A stretch of DNA of 64,000 nucleotides from Polytrichum commune (GCA_950295325.1 OX485807.1:1924501-1988500); one strand, 5' to 3'. Shown: positions 46,675 to 59,147, counted from the first letter of the stretch. Made by a program: numbers and translations. The notes: generated from the sequence alone by a model not told the origin.

Positions 46675-47764
46675 CTGCTCTAGTACACTACCTAGTCTGT
46701 TGTAAATAGGCCGCCTCTCATTAGTGAGGAATCTGCACTGGCCGTGGCTGCTATTACTTGCATACACTTCTTTCAAGTGTTCACAGCTTGGGTTACTTCA
46801 CATATAGATAAATGTCAGCTTTTGTAACATAGCTAACCTGCAATTTATTCTTCCCATGGATGGTATCCTACTCAGTAAACACTTTCCAGGAATATATGGG
46901 TTACTCTTCTCTTGATACTGGGTATTTGTGATTCTACTATTTAGTCCATCTAGATTATGGTTAGAGGTTGTAGGATGGTTGAATCTTTTGGGTGATGCAA
47001 TGTAAGCATAGTAGCTGGGATCACCCATGTGTTGCATACCGTGAATATGCTTTGATCTGTATTATTTGTGCCTACAGTTTTATCTACGGTCTTGGAATGG
47101 AAGACTGGGGATTTGTGACAATACTAGGTAAATGGTACTGCGGATAACTATATTTTATAATCTATCAACGCATTCTGATAGTGCCCGTGGTAATATGAAA
47201 ACCATCATATCGACTTCAAACGGCACTTTGCCATATTCGTGCAGTGTCGTTATTATATGCAGACTAACGGTTCAATGTATATATTGCATTAGCGTAGCTC
47301 AGAGAAGACATGGCTTTCACGTTTATGGCTGCTTCACTACAAGGGTTTCAGTATAAGGAAAATTGTCGACACACACAGCTTCCAAGGAATATTGGATATC
47401 AGGCGTTACAAGAATGCATCAGTGCCAGCCGAGAAAAATTTCAATGCGCAAAGATTTCCAAATGACTCGATAGTTAGTGGCAATGGCATCTACAGAATCC
47501 CTGAAGCTTTGACGTATGACAAACTTTGCAATCCAGAAGAGACAATTGTTGCCACGAGCCACTGCAGCGAAGATTCAAGTGAGCTTCGGCCAACCACCGG
47601 TAAACGAGAACTTGAGTCCAAATTTCCAGACCAGGCAAAGTTTCTTTAATCAAGACCTTTACTACTATCTGGCTTGAAGCATGTACACGTTGAATAATCG
47701 GCTAATTGAAAGGTGCAGATACGTTATGTCGGCGAAATAGTACAAAAACTGTGCCATCAGGCAC
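46675..47764. other. Convergent spacer between NPG-type gene and psbW
   Basis: The two genes converge, so 3' UTRs are expected. An 85-codon frame at 47392-47649 starts at TTG and has no recognised motif, so I do not call it. Confidence 0.5.
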
Positions 47765-49232
47765 TTACAATGAGAGGCCTGAGTCATCATCACCCTCTGG
47801 CAGGGTCGACGAGTAGAGGAAGTAGCCTACCCAGACGATAGCTGTCACTCCAACCAAGATCCATGTGAGCCTGGGGTTGCTGATACCGAGACCAAGTCCG
47901 GTTCCTTCACCGGAGAGTCTCTCATCGACGAGAGCGAACGAGGGGTGAGCATATGCCATTGTGGCTGCGGAAGTCACAGCGGCGGCGAGCTGAGCGACGC
48001 CATTGACTTCCTCTTTCTTCTCCTTCTTCTCGGCTGAGCATGAGATCTTTGGAATGCGCAGGGCAGGCAGACCTGCACAAAAAGCGCCATAGCAGCTCAT
48101 AAGAACAACGCCCAGATATCGATTGAACACATTCTTCCCTTCCACTCCGTCAATCCATCCTCAACCTCGCCCTCACCTGTATCCGTCACGCAAAGCGCTA
48201 TGCGCCACGTGTAGCACATTATGCAAAATACATGGAATACATAATGCATCCAACCCTTTTATCAACAAGCAATCTTGCTCTTCGAAATTCATGTGACTCA
48301 GTTTCCACCAGCCACGGCAGCATCCCTCCACCACTCGACATCTCATAACCAGAACAACACATTAAGAAAGAGATGTACAAACGCTGAATCTTCCAGTAAG
48401 CTCCAAGTGCAGAAAGCAGAACGCAACATCGTCCACAAAAGTGACTAAATGAGGAATGGAATTCTCAAGCTCCATGTAAGTAGAAGGAGCAGAATGCGGA
48501 TAGCCAGGTCATCCGAGGAGCTTAACGGTACGGACAACACAATACAACATGGAATACAAGATGAAAAGGTAGAATGCATATCCTTCATAGAACTCGGAAA
48601 CTGCAACATAGTACAAAAATGAGGAATACTCAAAGCTCAATGTTGTGGAATCTGGAGACTTGTGCTTCATTCTAATTAAGACTGCAAATAAGAACGCAGC
48701 ATAATGGCCCAGATAACAAGACACACCATGCTAAAAGCAGTGCGCAACACCGTCCAAAAAAGTGCAAAACGAGGAACGAAATTTCAGAAACCACATCTGC
48801 TGATCCGAGGAGGGCACCGGAGGATGAGCGAGCACCATAAGACGTCACAGAGCCGGGGGTACAAGGTACAGAGTGCAAAATGCAAGTGTATTATGAAACT
48901 CACTGCAACAACGCAGGTTTATACGCAACGCTTGATACAGTGGAATCTGGAATGCTGTGCTTCGTTCTAAGTAATACTGCTTACTAGAACGAAACACAAC
49001 ATTCCAGATAATAAGACACACGATACAAAATGCAGTGCGCGACATCTTCCAATATTTTCCGAAAATGAAGAAATAAAATTTTAAAACCACATCAGAATAC
49101 GAAGGGCCAAGGCAGACGGAGTGGCTTACCGGCGACGGGGCGGGCTGCAGCGCGGTGGCTGGAGCTGAGGCTGGCCTTCTGCACGAAGCAGGTGACGGCC
49201 GCAGCAGAGGAGGTAGCAGCGACGGCGGCCAT
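47765..49232 (-). CDS. psbW: Photosystem II reaction centre protein W, chloroplast precursor
   Basis: Exons 49130-49232 and 47765-48072 join G|GT in frame to 136 residues. The bipartite presequence has an Ala/Ser-rich stromal part (MAAVAATSSAAAV...) and a hydrophobic lumen-type segment ending HPSFA. The mature protein probably starts at Leu82 with LVDERLSGEGTG and then has one membrane helix (about 103-121). It ends SGLSL, as in other plant PsbW proteins. PsbW is a small single-span thylakoid subunit that stabilises PSII dimers and PSII-LHCII supercomplexes. Length fits the family (about 130-140 in precursors). The ATG context (CGCCATGGCC) is strong. The intron of 1057 bases is long for such a small gene and carries internal repeats. 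Confidence 0.96.
48646..49085 (-). repeat. Degenerate tandem repeats in the psbW intron
   Basis: TGGAATCTGG occurs at 48646 and 48941 (period about 295). In both places it is followed by TGTGCTTC, an ATAA-AAGACACAC block, a GCAGTGCGC motif and a TCCAA run. A weaker related stretch lies at about 48409-48470. Non-coding. Confidence 0.7.
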
Positions 49233-49463
49233 GGCGCTCACTCACACGGTGACGCTTTGAACTTTGCACCTTCCAAACTCGGGACGAACTTGCGAAGAGT
49301 TAGTGGCGATGGCTTGTGCGCTGCAATTGCAAACCCTCGCGGCAACCTGCGCAAGATCAAGGCGAGCGACGGAGGACGAGAAGTGGCGATGCTCCGGCAT
49401 CGCGTGGATAGGACCTCATCCAGAAGCACCAGGGCTGCAGCCAATCAGAGGGCCAGGAGGCGC

Positions 49464-49469
49464 CACGTG
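49464..49469 (-). promoter_or_regulatory. G-box upstream of psbW
   Basis: CACGTG within CCACGTGG, about 230 bases upstream of the psbW ATG. A CCAAT element (ATTGG on the minus strand) lies next to it near 49441-49445. G-boxes are typical of light-regulated nuclear photosynthesis genes, which fits PsbW. Function here is inferred. Confidence 0.6.
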
Positions 49470-49638
49470 GCGGAGACTGGTTGGCCTCAGGCGGTGATTG
49501 GAGGGCGAGCGGCTTTGGTATGGGTCTGCGCCAAAGAGAGGGGCGGTGTGTGTTTTGGCTTCTTCCAAGTTGGGCTCATGATCGATCTTTTTCGGGGATT
49601 TTGATTGGTCCAATCCCTTAGCCACTTTGAAAACCAAT

Positions 49639-50028
49639 TAAGGTAGATGGGTCTTAAGTGGCTCGTTCTCTTAATCGGACCCCTAACATATCTTTGATTG
49701 GTGCGTGGTTTAGTTGGGATTAAACATCATAAAGACACATGTTAAAAAGAGATTGGACCACGTCTTCAAAAGATTTAACAACTATTCTACATTCAATAAT
49801 GAACATAGTTGGGAGGACCTGCGTATCCAATTAAGAATTCAACAAACATGCGCTTCCGATAATTGTAGTTAAATCAAGGGAGGTCTAATTTTGAATCTAG
49901 TTTTGTTTTTTGTTTTTTGCATATGTCTCATCGTAGATTGCTAGTGCAACACAAGTTATGTGGCGTGAATGTAATTGGTAGAAATTGGAGAGCATGAAAA
50001 ACGAACCAGATAACACCCACATACCTTA
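49639..50028 (+). mobile_element. MITE family J, copy 1
   Basis: A 390-bp element with ends TAAGGTAGATGGGTC and the complement of TAAGGTATGTGGGTGTTA. It aligns with 56854-57207 through TAAAGACACAT, the TTAACTA block and TCGTAGATTGCTAGTGCAA. A partial tandem repeat of its interior follows at about 50070-50160. It lies about 400 bases upstream of the psbW ATG. Confidence 0.7.
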
Positions 50029-50394
50029 GAATGTGGATGCTACCCATAAGGTGTACGAAGTGAGGATCAAAGAATAAACACCGCAAAGACATATGTTTAA
50101 AAGAGATTGGGCTACATCTTCAAATTCTATTAACTATTTCACACTTAGCAGTGAATGCGATTTATATAAATCTTTGTATAAATTCAAAGTAAAGAGATCA
50201 TTTGACATTGGATTGCCTACCATTGCTTTGGAACTCCAAAACTTGTAGTTTAGTAAATTTGGCCACATTCTCAAAATCTGGACTTACCGGTTGCTTATAT
50301 TCTATGGGCAGATTCATCGATACACTTCCATTACAACTAAATCCAAGGGAGATGTGTGGATCCTCAACAATTAGTTGAATGATAAGCAATTCAA

Positions 50395-50625
50395 ATATGA
50401 TGGAGAAATCAAACATATGTTAATATGATAATAACATATACTTAATTGATTGTTTAAAATAAGAATGTGGTCAAAACAATTATCATAATATTATCATTAT
50501 CAACTATGCATATTCTATTGCATGATTCTACCATATAATCATATGGAAGGATCCTATAATATAATATAATGTGTTATAATTATGGATGTGGACTTAATCC
50601 AATTTTACTTAAAAATTAGTTACAA
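50395..50625 (-). repeat. Dispersed repeat family A, inverted copy
   Basis: The reverse complement follows copies at 31811 and 55101: the AAGTCCA start, a TATAATATAGGATCC-like part and the TTGATAATGATAATATT core. Confidence 0.55.
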
Positions 50626-50735
50626 CGAACCAAGGCCGATTCAAGGAAGAAATGGAGCTACGATTCTTGAAAGATTGGTGTGTATTCATTGGATCACATC
50701 GTTTGTGTAAGTTGGCTTGCAATGTAGACGAGTGA

Positions 50736-51219
50736 GGGCCACTTCACACACAAGACTGAGAGCCCGTGACCATTACATTTCAAGCACTCTCATTGGTGAA
50801 AAAGGCGGAGCCGGTCAAGTTTGCTTCACACTACACTTGAGGGACCAACTAAGTATGTGAATGCAAGATGGATGTAAAGTCTATATGGCATCAAGTGGAT
50901 CATGTATCATGGTCACTTGGATTATTTTCAAATACCATCTCTTGGAGGTAGGCCTAAGACAAAACTGGGAGACCATGACACTCCGAATGCTCACCACCGT
51001 TGATTTATTCTATTTTATCATGTGAAAGGACGCGCATGAATAGAAATTCCTTGAAATAGCATTTGATTGAGGGTTCAGTCACATATGACTTCACACTACA
51101 CTTGAGGATCCGTGACCACACTATGATTTTGAAAGTGTCACGGGACGGCCTTTGGACACTTTCTTTTGGGCACTCACAATCCCATGGTCACGGCTCTTGG
51201 CTCGTGTGTGAAGTGGCCC
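50736..51219 (+). mobile_element. Family C MITE, copy 5
   Basis: A 484-bp element with ends GGGCCACTTCACACACAAG and complement. It contains all family blocks, including GGCCTTTGGACACTT. Flanks are TGA and TAT, so the target duplication has decayed or the insertion was rearranged. Confidence 0.82.
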
Positions 51220-52480
51220 TATGTGTTTGTACCAAAGACAATTCGTGGTTAGAGCGGTAATTAGGTGCCGTCCTTTAGCAATATCCGATTAGTTGAGATT
51301 GAGACTCCCATTTATGAATGTTTAGGCTATTCGGGGTTGATTTATGACATATTGTGTCAATCTCATCTTAAGCAAGAGGCTTCAAGTGCCCACATGATTA
51401 ATTGGTATCCATTTGATGTATCTATAAAATCTTTCACATTGGTTGGAAATCCAAGTAAGGCTTGGGATCCTTGGACTCTTTACACTTTTTATAGTTGTTC
51501 CAGTCCACAACACTTTATGATAATTTGAGGCAAATTAACCCCAAGCGTCTTAAAGGCCCATAATTAATTCAAGTAAGCACATATTGGATTTTATTAGGTT
51601 TAATAAGGCTTGATTAGGTTCATTACGTTCAAGTAGGCTTAATATGCTTAAGTAGATTTAATTACAATTAGTTACTTTGAATGTGTATGTATACTTGTGA
51701 CAATAGAAGGAATTAAATAAGTTATTATAGAACAAACATACTTAAATTATCACTCTATTTTAAGTTTCATTTTAGAATGACAAAGGCTTTTTAAAATATT
51801 TGGGGGTTAGAGGTCATGCAATTTGCGTGGGCCTCAACCGGCTAAGCCATGACCCCATCATGGGGGTGTCAGTCCTGGGCATGTGATCCGGCACCTTGGA
51901 CACTTCACCACCTTGAAGGCCCAAATTTTATATATATTTACTTCCCTTTAGTAAATAAGCAATTGATTGGGATTTCATTCCCGAAGTGAAATTGTCATTG
52001 AAATAGAACAAAATTAATTGTAAAGTTTAGGAAATCATACGTATGTAAATGAATGCCACAAAAAACATGTAATGAACTTGGAAGCAAAAAATAAAAAAAA
52101 ATAAAAATCATTAGTATTGAGGTGATGTATGTGACTTAGTACCATATGAAAGGGTCTTTTGTCATTCTAAAATGAAACATACATTATTATTATTTTAATT
52201 TTACAATATTTTAGTTAATGCCTTTTACTTCCACAAGTAATCATACATATTCAACCTAATAGGTTGAATAAATGTAATTAAGTATGCCCTCTCTTCACTC
52301 ACATGAGCCAAAGCCTTGGTGATTCAAGCTCTTCTTTTCTATATCAAGGAAGAAGGTTGTTGTCTTCTATGGGAGGTAGGTGAGTGTCAATCAAAATACA
52401 CAATGTTTGGTCTTTGCTTGCCAATAGGATATCATGTTGAACCCAACATGGGTACACAACCGTTGGCAACAATTTTTAAA
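51220..52480. repeat. Repeat family M, rearranged copy
   Basis: 51545-51790 matches about 60430-60660 in direct orientation (TTGAATGTGTATG..., TTTTAGAATGACAAAG). The segments near 51930-51990 and 52155-52260 match inverted. The block is therefore partly palindromic. No gene is supported in it. Confidence 0.5.
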
Positions 52481-52523
52481 TTTTGCTGTGCACACAAACT
52501 CTTTTTAGATGCGTTTTTCAAAT

Positions 52524-53260
52524 TCAAGACCCTCTCTCCACGTTCATGCATGTTGAAGAGTGTTTGTGGTTAAACCAATGTTCATATTTCATTGAAAATA
52601 TACCGAGAGGTCTTACTTTGAATGAAGTTATGTACCAACTCATTAAAGGATAGCCATAATCCCTCACTATGTAGGAAGCAAAAGGAAGAGCCACCAACAA
52701 TGTCATAGGATTCCCATTTAAACCGCCCATGTTTCCTTCCTCTGCTTTCCTATGGAGCTATGTGAATTTGAAATGAACACCATCATGTATAGAGCCTAGA
52801 GCCCTGGGGTTGATAGATGTGAAGTAACATTTAGTATCAACAACTCCTTGTAGCAATATGGAGAAAAAAGTGTTCTCATTCCATTGGTCGGCGGCCACTA
52901 TACTGTTTGGTGTTGAATTGATATAGATGTGAAAGCCATCAAAGGCTCTAATACAATTGGAAAACAATTGTTTGATTTAGAAACATGGGTCATTCTTGCA
53001 AGTCTTCTTCCAATGGCCAATGCCACAACATGGCCCAAGGTGTTACAAACGGTTTGGCATATATTCATAGTATGTCATGCACCATTGACCCATTCACAAC
53101 AACCTTGTCAGCTACAATGGTACTACCATGTATCAATTTGTAAAATGTCACACTATTTTCCCCTCCACACAAATAAGCCATATTGAAGATTGTTCTCCAC
53201 TTAATGGTCTTAATTTGTCTTCAACCAACCAATAGATAGTCCATCTCCTCATTCACAAGA
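52524..53260 (-). pseudogene. Decayed PIF/Harbinger transposase
   Basis: Minus-strand frames keep the DDE_4/HARBI1 order despite stops. About 53200-53260 reads LRPLSGEQ. 52758-52967 reads CIRAFDGFHIYI (first Asp box), then FFSILLQGVVD and GSIHDG (second Asp region). 52524-52730 reads YIVRDYGYPLMSW, then WFNHKHSSTCMNVER (the region of the catalytic Glu). At least two in-frame stops and a frame change separate the parts, so it is not functional. It is the only transposase-like coding trace I recognise in the window. Its terminal repeats were not found, so it cannot be tied to a particular MITE family. Confidence 0.82.
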
Positions 53261-55100
53261 TGACATAAAAAATTTCGATTATTAAATAATGGATATTTTT
53301 TGGTCAAACCAACAAGTTGATCTTGGCTTGATATACAAACGGTCGTTCATAGCTCCCACTTGCCATACAACTAGATCAACGAGTTGGTTGTTGTGTGGTT
53401 CCTTGAGGGCATCCTCTTTCATGTAGTGTGGAGTCCATATAGTTGTGCAAACAACCTCTATCTTTTGTATATTCTTGCACCAATTCCCTCTTTCTTCTCT
53501 CTTTCATGAAATTGTTTTGCTTCATTGTGTGTATAATGAAAGTGTGATTGTTGTCATTCCAATGTTGAGGCTTGAAAGAAACATATTGAGAGTTTTGGTT
53601 GATATTGGGTTGATGATGTTGATGTTTTCCAATATAATTGTGGGAGTGGGTGCATCAAGGGGTATGTTGAAGGACACGGGCTTAGGAGGGGGATTGTCTG
53701 GTCGCTTTGAAATGATGTGGGCCCACGCATTTGGGATAGGCTGTGAATTCCGGTGGGTTATGGTGGAAGAGGCCTTGTTAATGTGGAGCCGAATTGAAAG
53801 GTAGACTCCTTGACGTTGGAGCCACTTTGTGTTTGCGTTCGAAAGAAAAGAAAAGAAATATATGTATACATTTAATGTCATTTAATTTTGCTAAATGAAT
53901 TTTACAAGCATGTTTGATGTTTGAACGCTACTTTCATATACTTTGTTGAATGATATTAAACAAAGATGATATGTTGGCAAAGCAAATTTTCTAGGATATA
54001 TTTGAGGTTATGGGGTAAGGGTGTTGGTAAGCAGTTAGAATACTAGGGGCATAGAATTTGGAACATGGGGTTTGAAATTATGTAGCCAAAGGCCTCTAAA
54101 TTTTATTTTTATTTTGGAAGATGTTTGCAAAAATTAGGAAGGGCGTTGAGTTTTTACCCTAGTCTCAAGGCTACAATAATGGGCATATTAGCTGCAAATG
54201 TTGGTTATTTTTCTTATGCAACCATGGACATATTGGCCATGTAAATTTTATTTATTTCATGGTGCAGTTATTGTACTTAAGTTTTCACTATCGCTTAAAA
54301 CAACCAAAGAAAAACAACCCATGGTACTAATTCTCAAGGAAGAGTGATTAGTGTCTATGAAAATCAATGTCTCGTTGGATTAAAGGTTTTGATAACAATA
54401 TGTGGTTCTTGCTCCTTCATTCCTCTCTTTATCATGTTTAAGGCACATTCTTAATGGTTTGTTTGTGTTGCTTCCGTTGTATGCAATTTAGTCCTATATA
54501 TGGACTTCTATCACTCTAATATCATGCTCTACTTTAGTTGTGAAACTCAATTGCTTGGCAAGTAGTCAATGGCTCATAGTCATGACAAAAATTCATGATA
54601 AATGACTTTGAGTGACTGGCACATGCATCTTGTAAAAATAATGATACATCCTTCCCTTGGACTAAAATCGCAAGTAATGTTTTTGCTTGCTAGTTCCATG
54701 GGAATGGGACCCTACTCCATTGAGATGGAATATCAAAAACATAAGGAGGCTCACATGAGCCTATTCATGAAATAACATTCCCCTTAACTCCACTTTGAGT
54801 ACATTTCCATGAGTGGGAGCAAATCTATGTAAGTCTTGTATATAGGGTGGCGTAGATGTGGAGGGTCGCGATCATTGTAATTTTACACAATGTGACTTGC
54901 AATATATAACATTAAATTCAAAGGGGAAGGTGGGCATAGAGCAGGTACATGGTACAAAAGCTTAAAGAGGATGAGAAAAAAATGAATGGGGGTTTCAAAA
55001 ACTTTCACCAAGTTTTGTTGCACAAAATTCATGCGTATGTGGCTCAATGTGGAAGTAATAGGCGTAGCATAAGGTTTTATACCCCTTCAACCAATATGTG
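53261..55100. other. Gene-free spacer
   Basis: May include remains of the transposon around the transposase relic. The overlapping plus and minus frames at 53445-53881 carry no motif I recognise. Confidence 0.45.
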
Positions 55101-55445
55101 AGTAGAACTAGACTAAGTCCAAGTCCAAAATTATAACATGTTGAATTCTATCGTAAGATCCTCCGATAGGATTGTATGGTAGAATCCTTTGATAGAATAT
55201 GCATAGTTGATTATGATAATATTAAAATTGTTATTATGTTATTTTATTATAAAATAAAGATAAATATCTAACATCAAATAAATGATGATGTTAAATTCCA
55301 TCATATTTTAATAGCATAAAAATTCAAGTAATTGCTGAGGATTCACACATCTCACTTGAATTTAAGACTTGTAATAAAAGTGTATTGACATATCTGCTCA
55401 TAAGCATAAGTCACCATGATGAGTAGGCTTTGAGGATATGTCCAT
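55101..55445 (+). repeat. Dispersed repeat family A, longest copy
   Basis: Matches 262-600 over nearly its whole length, from the AATTATAACATGTTGAATT block to TTCAAGTAATTGCTGAGGAT and the TCATAAGCATAAG part. Confidence 0.62.
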
Positions 55446-56467
55446 GTTTACTTAAAATACAAGTTCGTCCAAATCTCCTTAGCCCTGTGCAAACAAAAAT
55501 TCAAAAAGTGAGAAGAATGCAAAAAAGGTGATAGATAAAAAAGCACTAATGAGTGTAGGTGCCACAAAAACTAGTCCATTATGGACATCAATGCAACCTT
55601 GTGGCGTAGAGAGGGGACGCAAGTGCTAGCATCAACCTCAACCTCAACGGATTCCATGCTGAATCCAAGGTTTGAAAGGTGTCACAAATTCCATGAGCAT
55701 TGTTGTCAATGGGTGCAAACAAATTTTTGAATTTGGCATTCAACAGGTTGCCGGGATGGAAAAACGCGTTTTTGACATCATCTAAGTTACCTACATTTAT
55801 CTATTGGTGTGATTCTAGCACCAATATGCACAATAGGAGGGCTCCGGCTACACATTCGCGTGACTGGGCAAACTAACAATGAATAGTGTTGGCCAAGACT
55901 TGAGTTTGTGCCCAGTGATGGGTCTACTAGACTCCATACGTACAACCATGCCCTGAGACATTTAGGTTAATGGTCAACACGTTTGCATCTCACTTTGTCC
56001 CTTGTCATGAGTTTGATGATTTTAATTTTAATTTTGCAAGAGAGGAGCATTGGCTACAACTGTTGGAGTGATGAGGCCACATATGGATGGTTATACAAAA
56101 GTTGACAATCTCATCCAATTTTGATGGTTATTGAGGATATTTCTGGCTATTCCTACCACAAGAAACACTGAAATTATTACAAAAATTATACTATCTATTT
56201 TTAGAATCACAATCACCGGTGCATAGCCGGATTAAAAATCACTTGCATGGGTTATGTGCACTCTAGAGAGAGCAGATGGATGGCTGCATCTTCTTGGGAT
56301 GAATGCTTTGGATGAAAAATGAGAGATCTACGAAAATGCCAGATCTACAAGATGCGCTGCTGGAGCAGAGAGAACTTACAAGAGTTTGCAGCAGCGGTCT
56401 TCTCTTATCCGCCATAGCCATCTCTTGCACCACAATTCCAAGACTTCACAAGTAAGACCTCCAAATC
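55446..56467 (+). other. Spacer and upstream region of the lumen-protein gene
   Basis: No gene recognised. The last 150 bases are probably promoter or 5' leader of the gene starting at 56468. Confidence 0.4.
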
Positions 56468-59147
56468 ATGTCCACGCTCTGCGCCTTGACCGTGGGGAGC
56501 GTCTCATGTGTGACGACTCATGTCAACATTAGCTTGAGCAGAAATGCTGTGGTTTCTTCAGCTCTGGGACCTGCAACAACTGCCTCAGTGGCGCCTCTGC
56601 AAGTCCGTCAAGGTCTTCCACACCCTTCTTCTTTCATGGTCACAATATGCAATTCTTGAAACTGAGTTAGTTACCGAATTAGTTTTTTTTGAATTATGGT
56701 CAAGAGGACATGTAGAGTTTGAGAATTTGGAACTTTTAGGTAGCGAGGGCCGGTGCGTTCCATTCCACGCACTCTGGTGTCCTTGGACACATTTCTAGAT
56801 TGGGTTTTCGGGATGGATAAATCTTGAGTAGAGGACGCGATACGGATTGAGTGTAAGGTATGCGGGCGTTATTCAGTTACTTATCTCAATCGGACACCCA
56901 TTTTCAGAAATGGCGTGTGATTACATGTGGATCTATGAACGGACAACCATAAAGACACATAACTTCTTCAAACTTTATTAACTACTCTACAGTTAATAGT
57001 CAGCACAATTGTGGGAATTATGTATTTCTGTAAGGAATCAACACACATGCACTTCCGACAAGCATAACTAAATCAGAGGAGGTCCAATGTTCAATCCCAT
57101 TTTTTTCGTCATAGATTTGCTAATGCAACGCCGACTTCAAAGTGCAAATCTCGACAATAAAAGTTGGAGAATAAGACAAACGAACCGGCTATAACCCGCA
57201 TACCTTATGGAATTTGTGGTGCGATTCGTGAGGAACTGAAGCTCATGGTGAACAGGTGAGCAGATGCTAGCCTTGAAGGGGAGGAGAAGCATGAGTCACG
57301 CAGGACGATTCTTTGGAGTGGAGCTGTAGCGGCAGCCGCTTTCATCCTCGAGAGTGGCAATGTCGCCCTGGCCGATGTCAAGATCGTCCTGTCCAATATT
57401 CAGGCCACACCTGTTCCGTGCCCAGGTCAGGATTAAGTTTTGCCCGAGATGCGATTTCTATGTGCTCCAGTTTATCACTCTGCTTCCGGCTGAAGTGCCT
57501 TGGTTGAGAGCTTTGCAAATTCCATCGTGGCAGGGAGTAATCCTTTGCTTGCCTGAGTTGAGGATGTCAATAAATTCAGGTTAACATCACACCGATTGTC
57601 TGTCACAACGAACTTTATGCCAGCCTCAATGTGTGTCATATCCGAGTTGTGGCATTTTCGTGTAATCTTGTAACACTCAAATTGCCAATGACTGATAAGG
57701 TCCTGTTGGTGAATGAATTGTTTGTAGAGGGGCAGACAACAGTTACAGGAGGCACCTCATTCGGTGTCCGATGTTTCAGAATCACCGGTGATGCCAACAA
57801 CCCTGTCAAGCAGCCGGTCTATAATGCAGTAAGCACAATTCAAGACCTCTATCCTAGATAACAACCTCCATCATGCAGCTCTTGCTGTACTCGTATGTGC
57901 TATGGATGGCTTCCATTGTACATTGCAAAAGTAAGGCGGGAAATTGTCAGTTCTGCTGTGATGTTGAAAAGTTTGGTCACTGCTGCGTTAAAATTTACAT
58001 AGGATAACACTTTGAGGGCATAGTAAGAAAACCCCAGGGATACCCTTGGAAACCTTCATTAAAGCGGATTACGATTTCCAGTTCCAGCTTCGTTATATTA
58101 TTGTTGAATGGGATTTGATCTGGGGTCACTCTTGGTTTACAGGATATCTTTGGCAGAGTTTATGACGCCCAAGGAGAGCCGGCCTTGGATGCTGTGAGTT
58201 TCTAAATTGTGTAATTGGAGGATTGGGTTTGTTTGATGACTTCTAGTATATCAATTTTGCCTTCAGGCCCGCTGGCCATTTTTCGTGATGATTCTAAGTC
58301 AGCTGATTACATGAGGTGGCAGGCCGAAAATTTACGAATAGACACCCTTGCTGAGGTTCCGCCTGGAAACTCGAAGGTAAGGTCCCACCATTTTCCCGTC
58401 CTCTGTTTGCTTGTCATTCTATGCTCTCCTTTTGCATTGTCTGGTCGCTAGAAGTAGAGGAACGCCTGTACATCAGAAGTATGTGTGTGTATGTCTGAGT
58501 TCTGTGCTTATTCATGTTTCCTTTCTGATCAGTTGCTGAAATGACCAGATATCTTAGTAAATCAAAGTAGTTTTCTTGTCAATCATCATCTTTAACCACT
58601 TGAAGTGTCTTATTTCTGGTCTATTGAGTTGAGTAAAGTTCACATGGGAGTTACTACCACCTCTGTTGAGCTCTTTGATGTTAGAGTAGGACATCTCACT
58701 TGGTGCAGTTCGCATCGGCATTGTTCTATCGGCCATGGATAATTTCTCTAATAACCCTCGCACCAACAATGGTTGCAGGTGAGCTTCCAAATTGCAGTGA
58801 ATGAAAGTCAAGCAAAGCTGGGTCCACTTCAACTGAAAAACTTCAAGGCAACCGGATACTTGGGCAAGGTCAACAACAAACAGGTATAACCCTGCTCTTC
58901 ACAGCTACATAACAGTAATCTGTTTCTGAAATTTTGAAATTGAACAAGGGAAGTCATGGGAAGATTCCCTCACCTCTTTGCAAGATGGTGCGATCGTCTT
59001 CTTTGGTTGCATGATTATGTAGAAGACAAATTTTCTTTGAGCTTGGCAATTTTTTGATTGCAACTGAGAACCTTGGATTTCGTGCAGGGGTCAGGGCGCA
59101 TCGATGACATGGATTTCAGCGATGTTGATGAAGACTATGTACCCTAG
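56468..59147 (+). CDS. Predicted thylakoid-lumen protein of unknown function, 7 exons
   Basis: Exons 56468-56612, 57264-57425, 57728-57828, 58143-58193, 58299-58376 (start uncertain), 58779-58883 and 59088-59147 give 233 residues. Residues 1 to about 55 are a Ser/Thr/Ala-rich plastid transit region. A twin-arginine stretch (R61, R62), a hydrophobic run and an ALA cleavage site before D86 then look like a Tat lumen signal. The mature part reads VKIVLSNIQATPVPCP, GTSFGVRCFRITG, DIFGRVYDAQG, ENLRIDTLAEVPPGNSK and LQLKNFKATGYLGKV, with an acidic tail. I do not recognise a named family. The beta-rich pattern suggests a small secreted-type fold. Exon 5 is the weak point: the strong acceptor at 58266 breaks the frame, so I used the weaker AAG at 58298. 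Some other exon borders, such as the GTCTTC donor of exon 1, are also weak. Confidence 0.75.
56854..57207 (+). mobile_element. MITE family J, copy 2, in intron 1 of the lumen-protein gene
   Basis: A 354-bp element with ends TAAGGTATGCGGGCGTTAT and the complement of TAAGGTATGCGGGTTAT. It occupies more than half of the 651-base intron and ends 56 bases before exon 2. Confidence 0.78.

Noticed and set aside
47392..47649. 85-codon frame between the NPG-type gene and psbW
   Set aside because: Opens at TTG, lies in the convergent 3' region, and has no motif. A small gene is not excluded but not supported.
51803..51860. tRNA A-box-like TGGCTTAGCCGG on the minus strand
   Set aside because: No B-box at the proper distance and no cloverleaf; a single short motif is not enough for a tRNA or SINE call.
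53445..53881. Two overlapping 119-codon frames on opposite strands
   Set aside because: Neither shows a transposase or cellular motif. They may be part of the decayed element but cannot be supported as genes.
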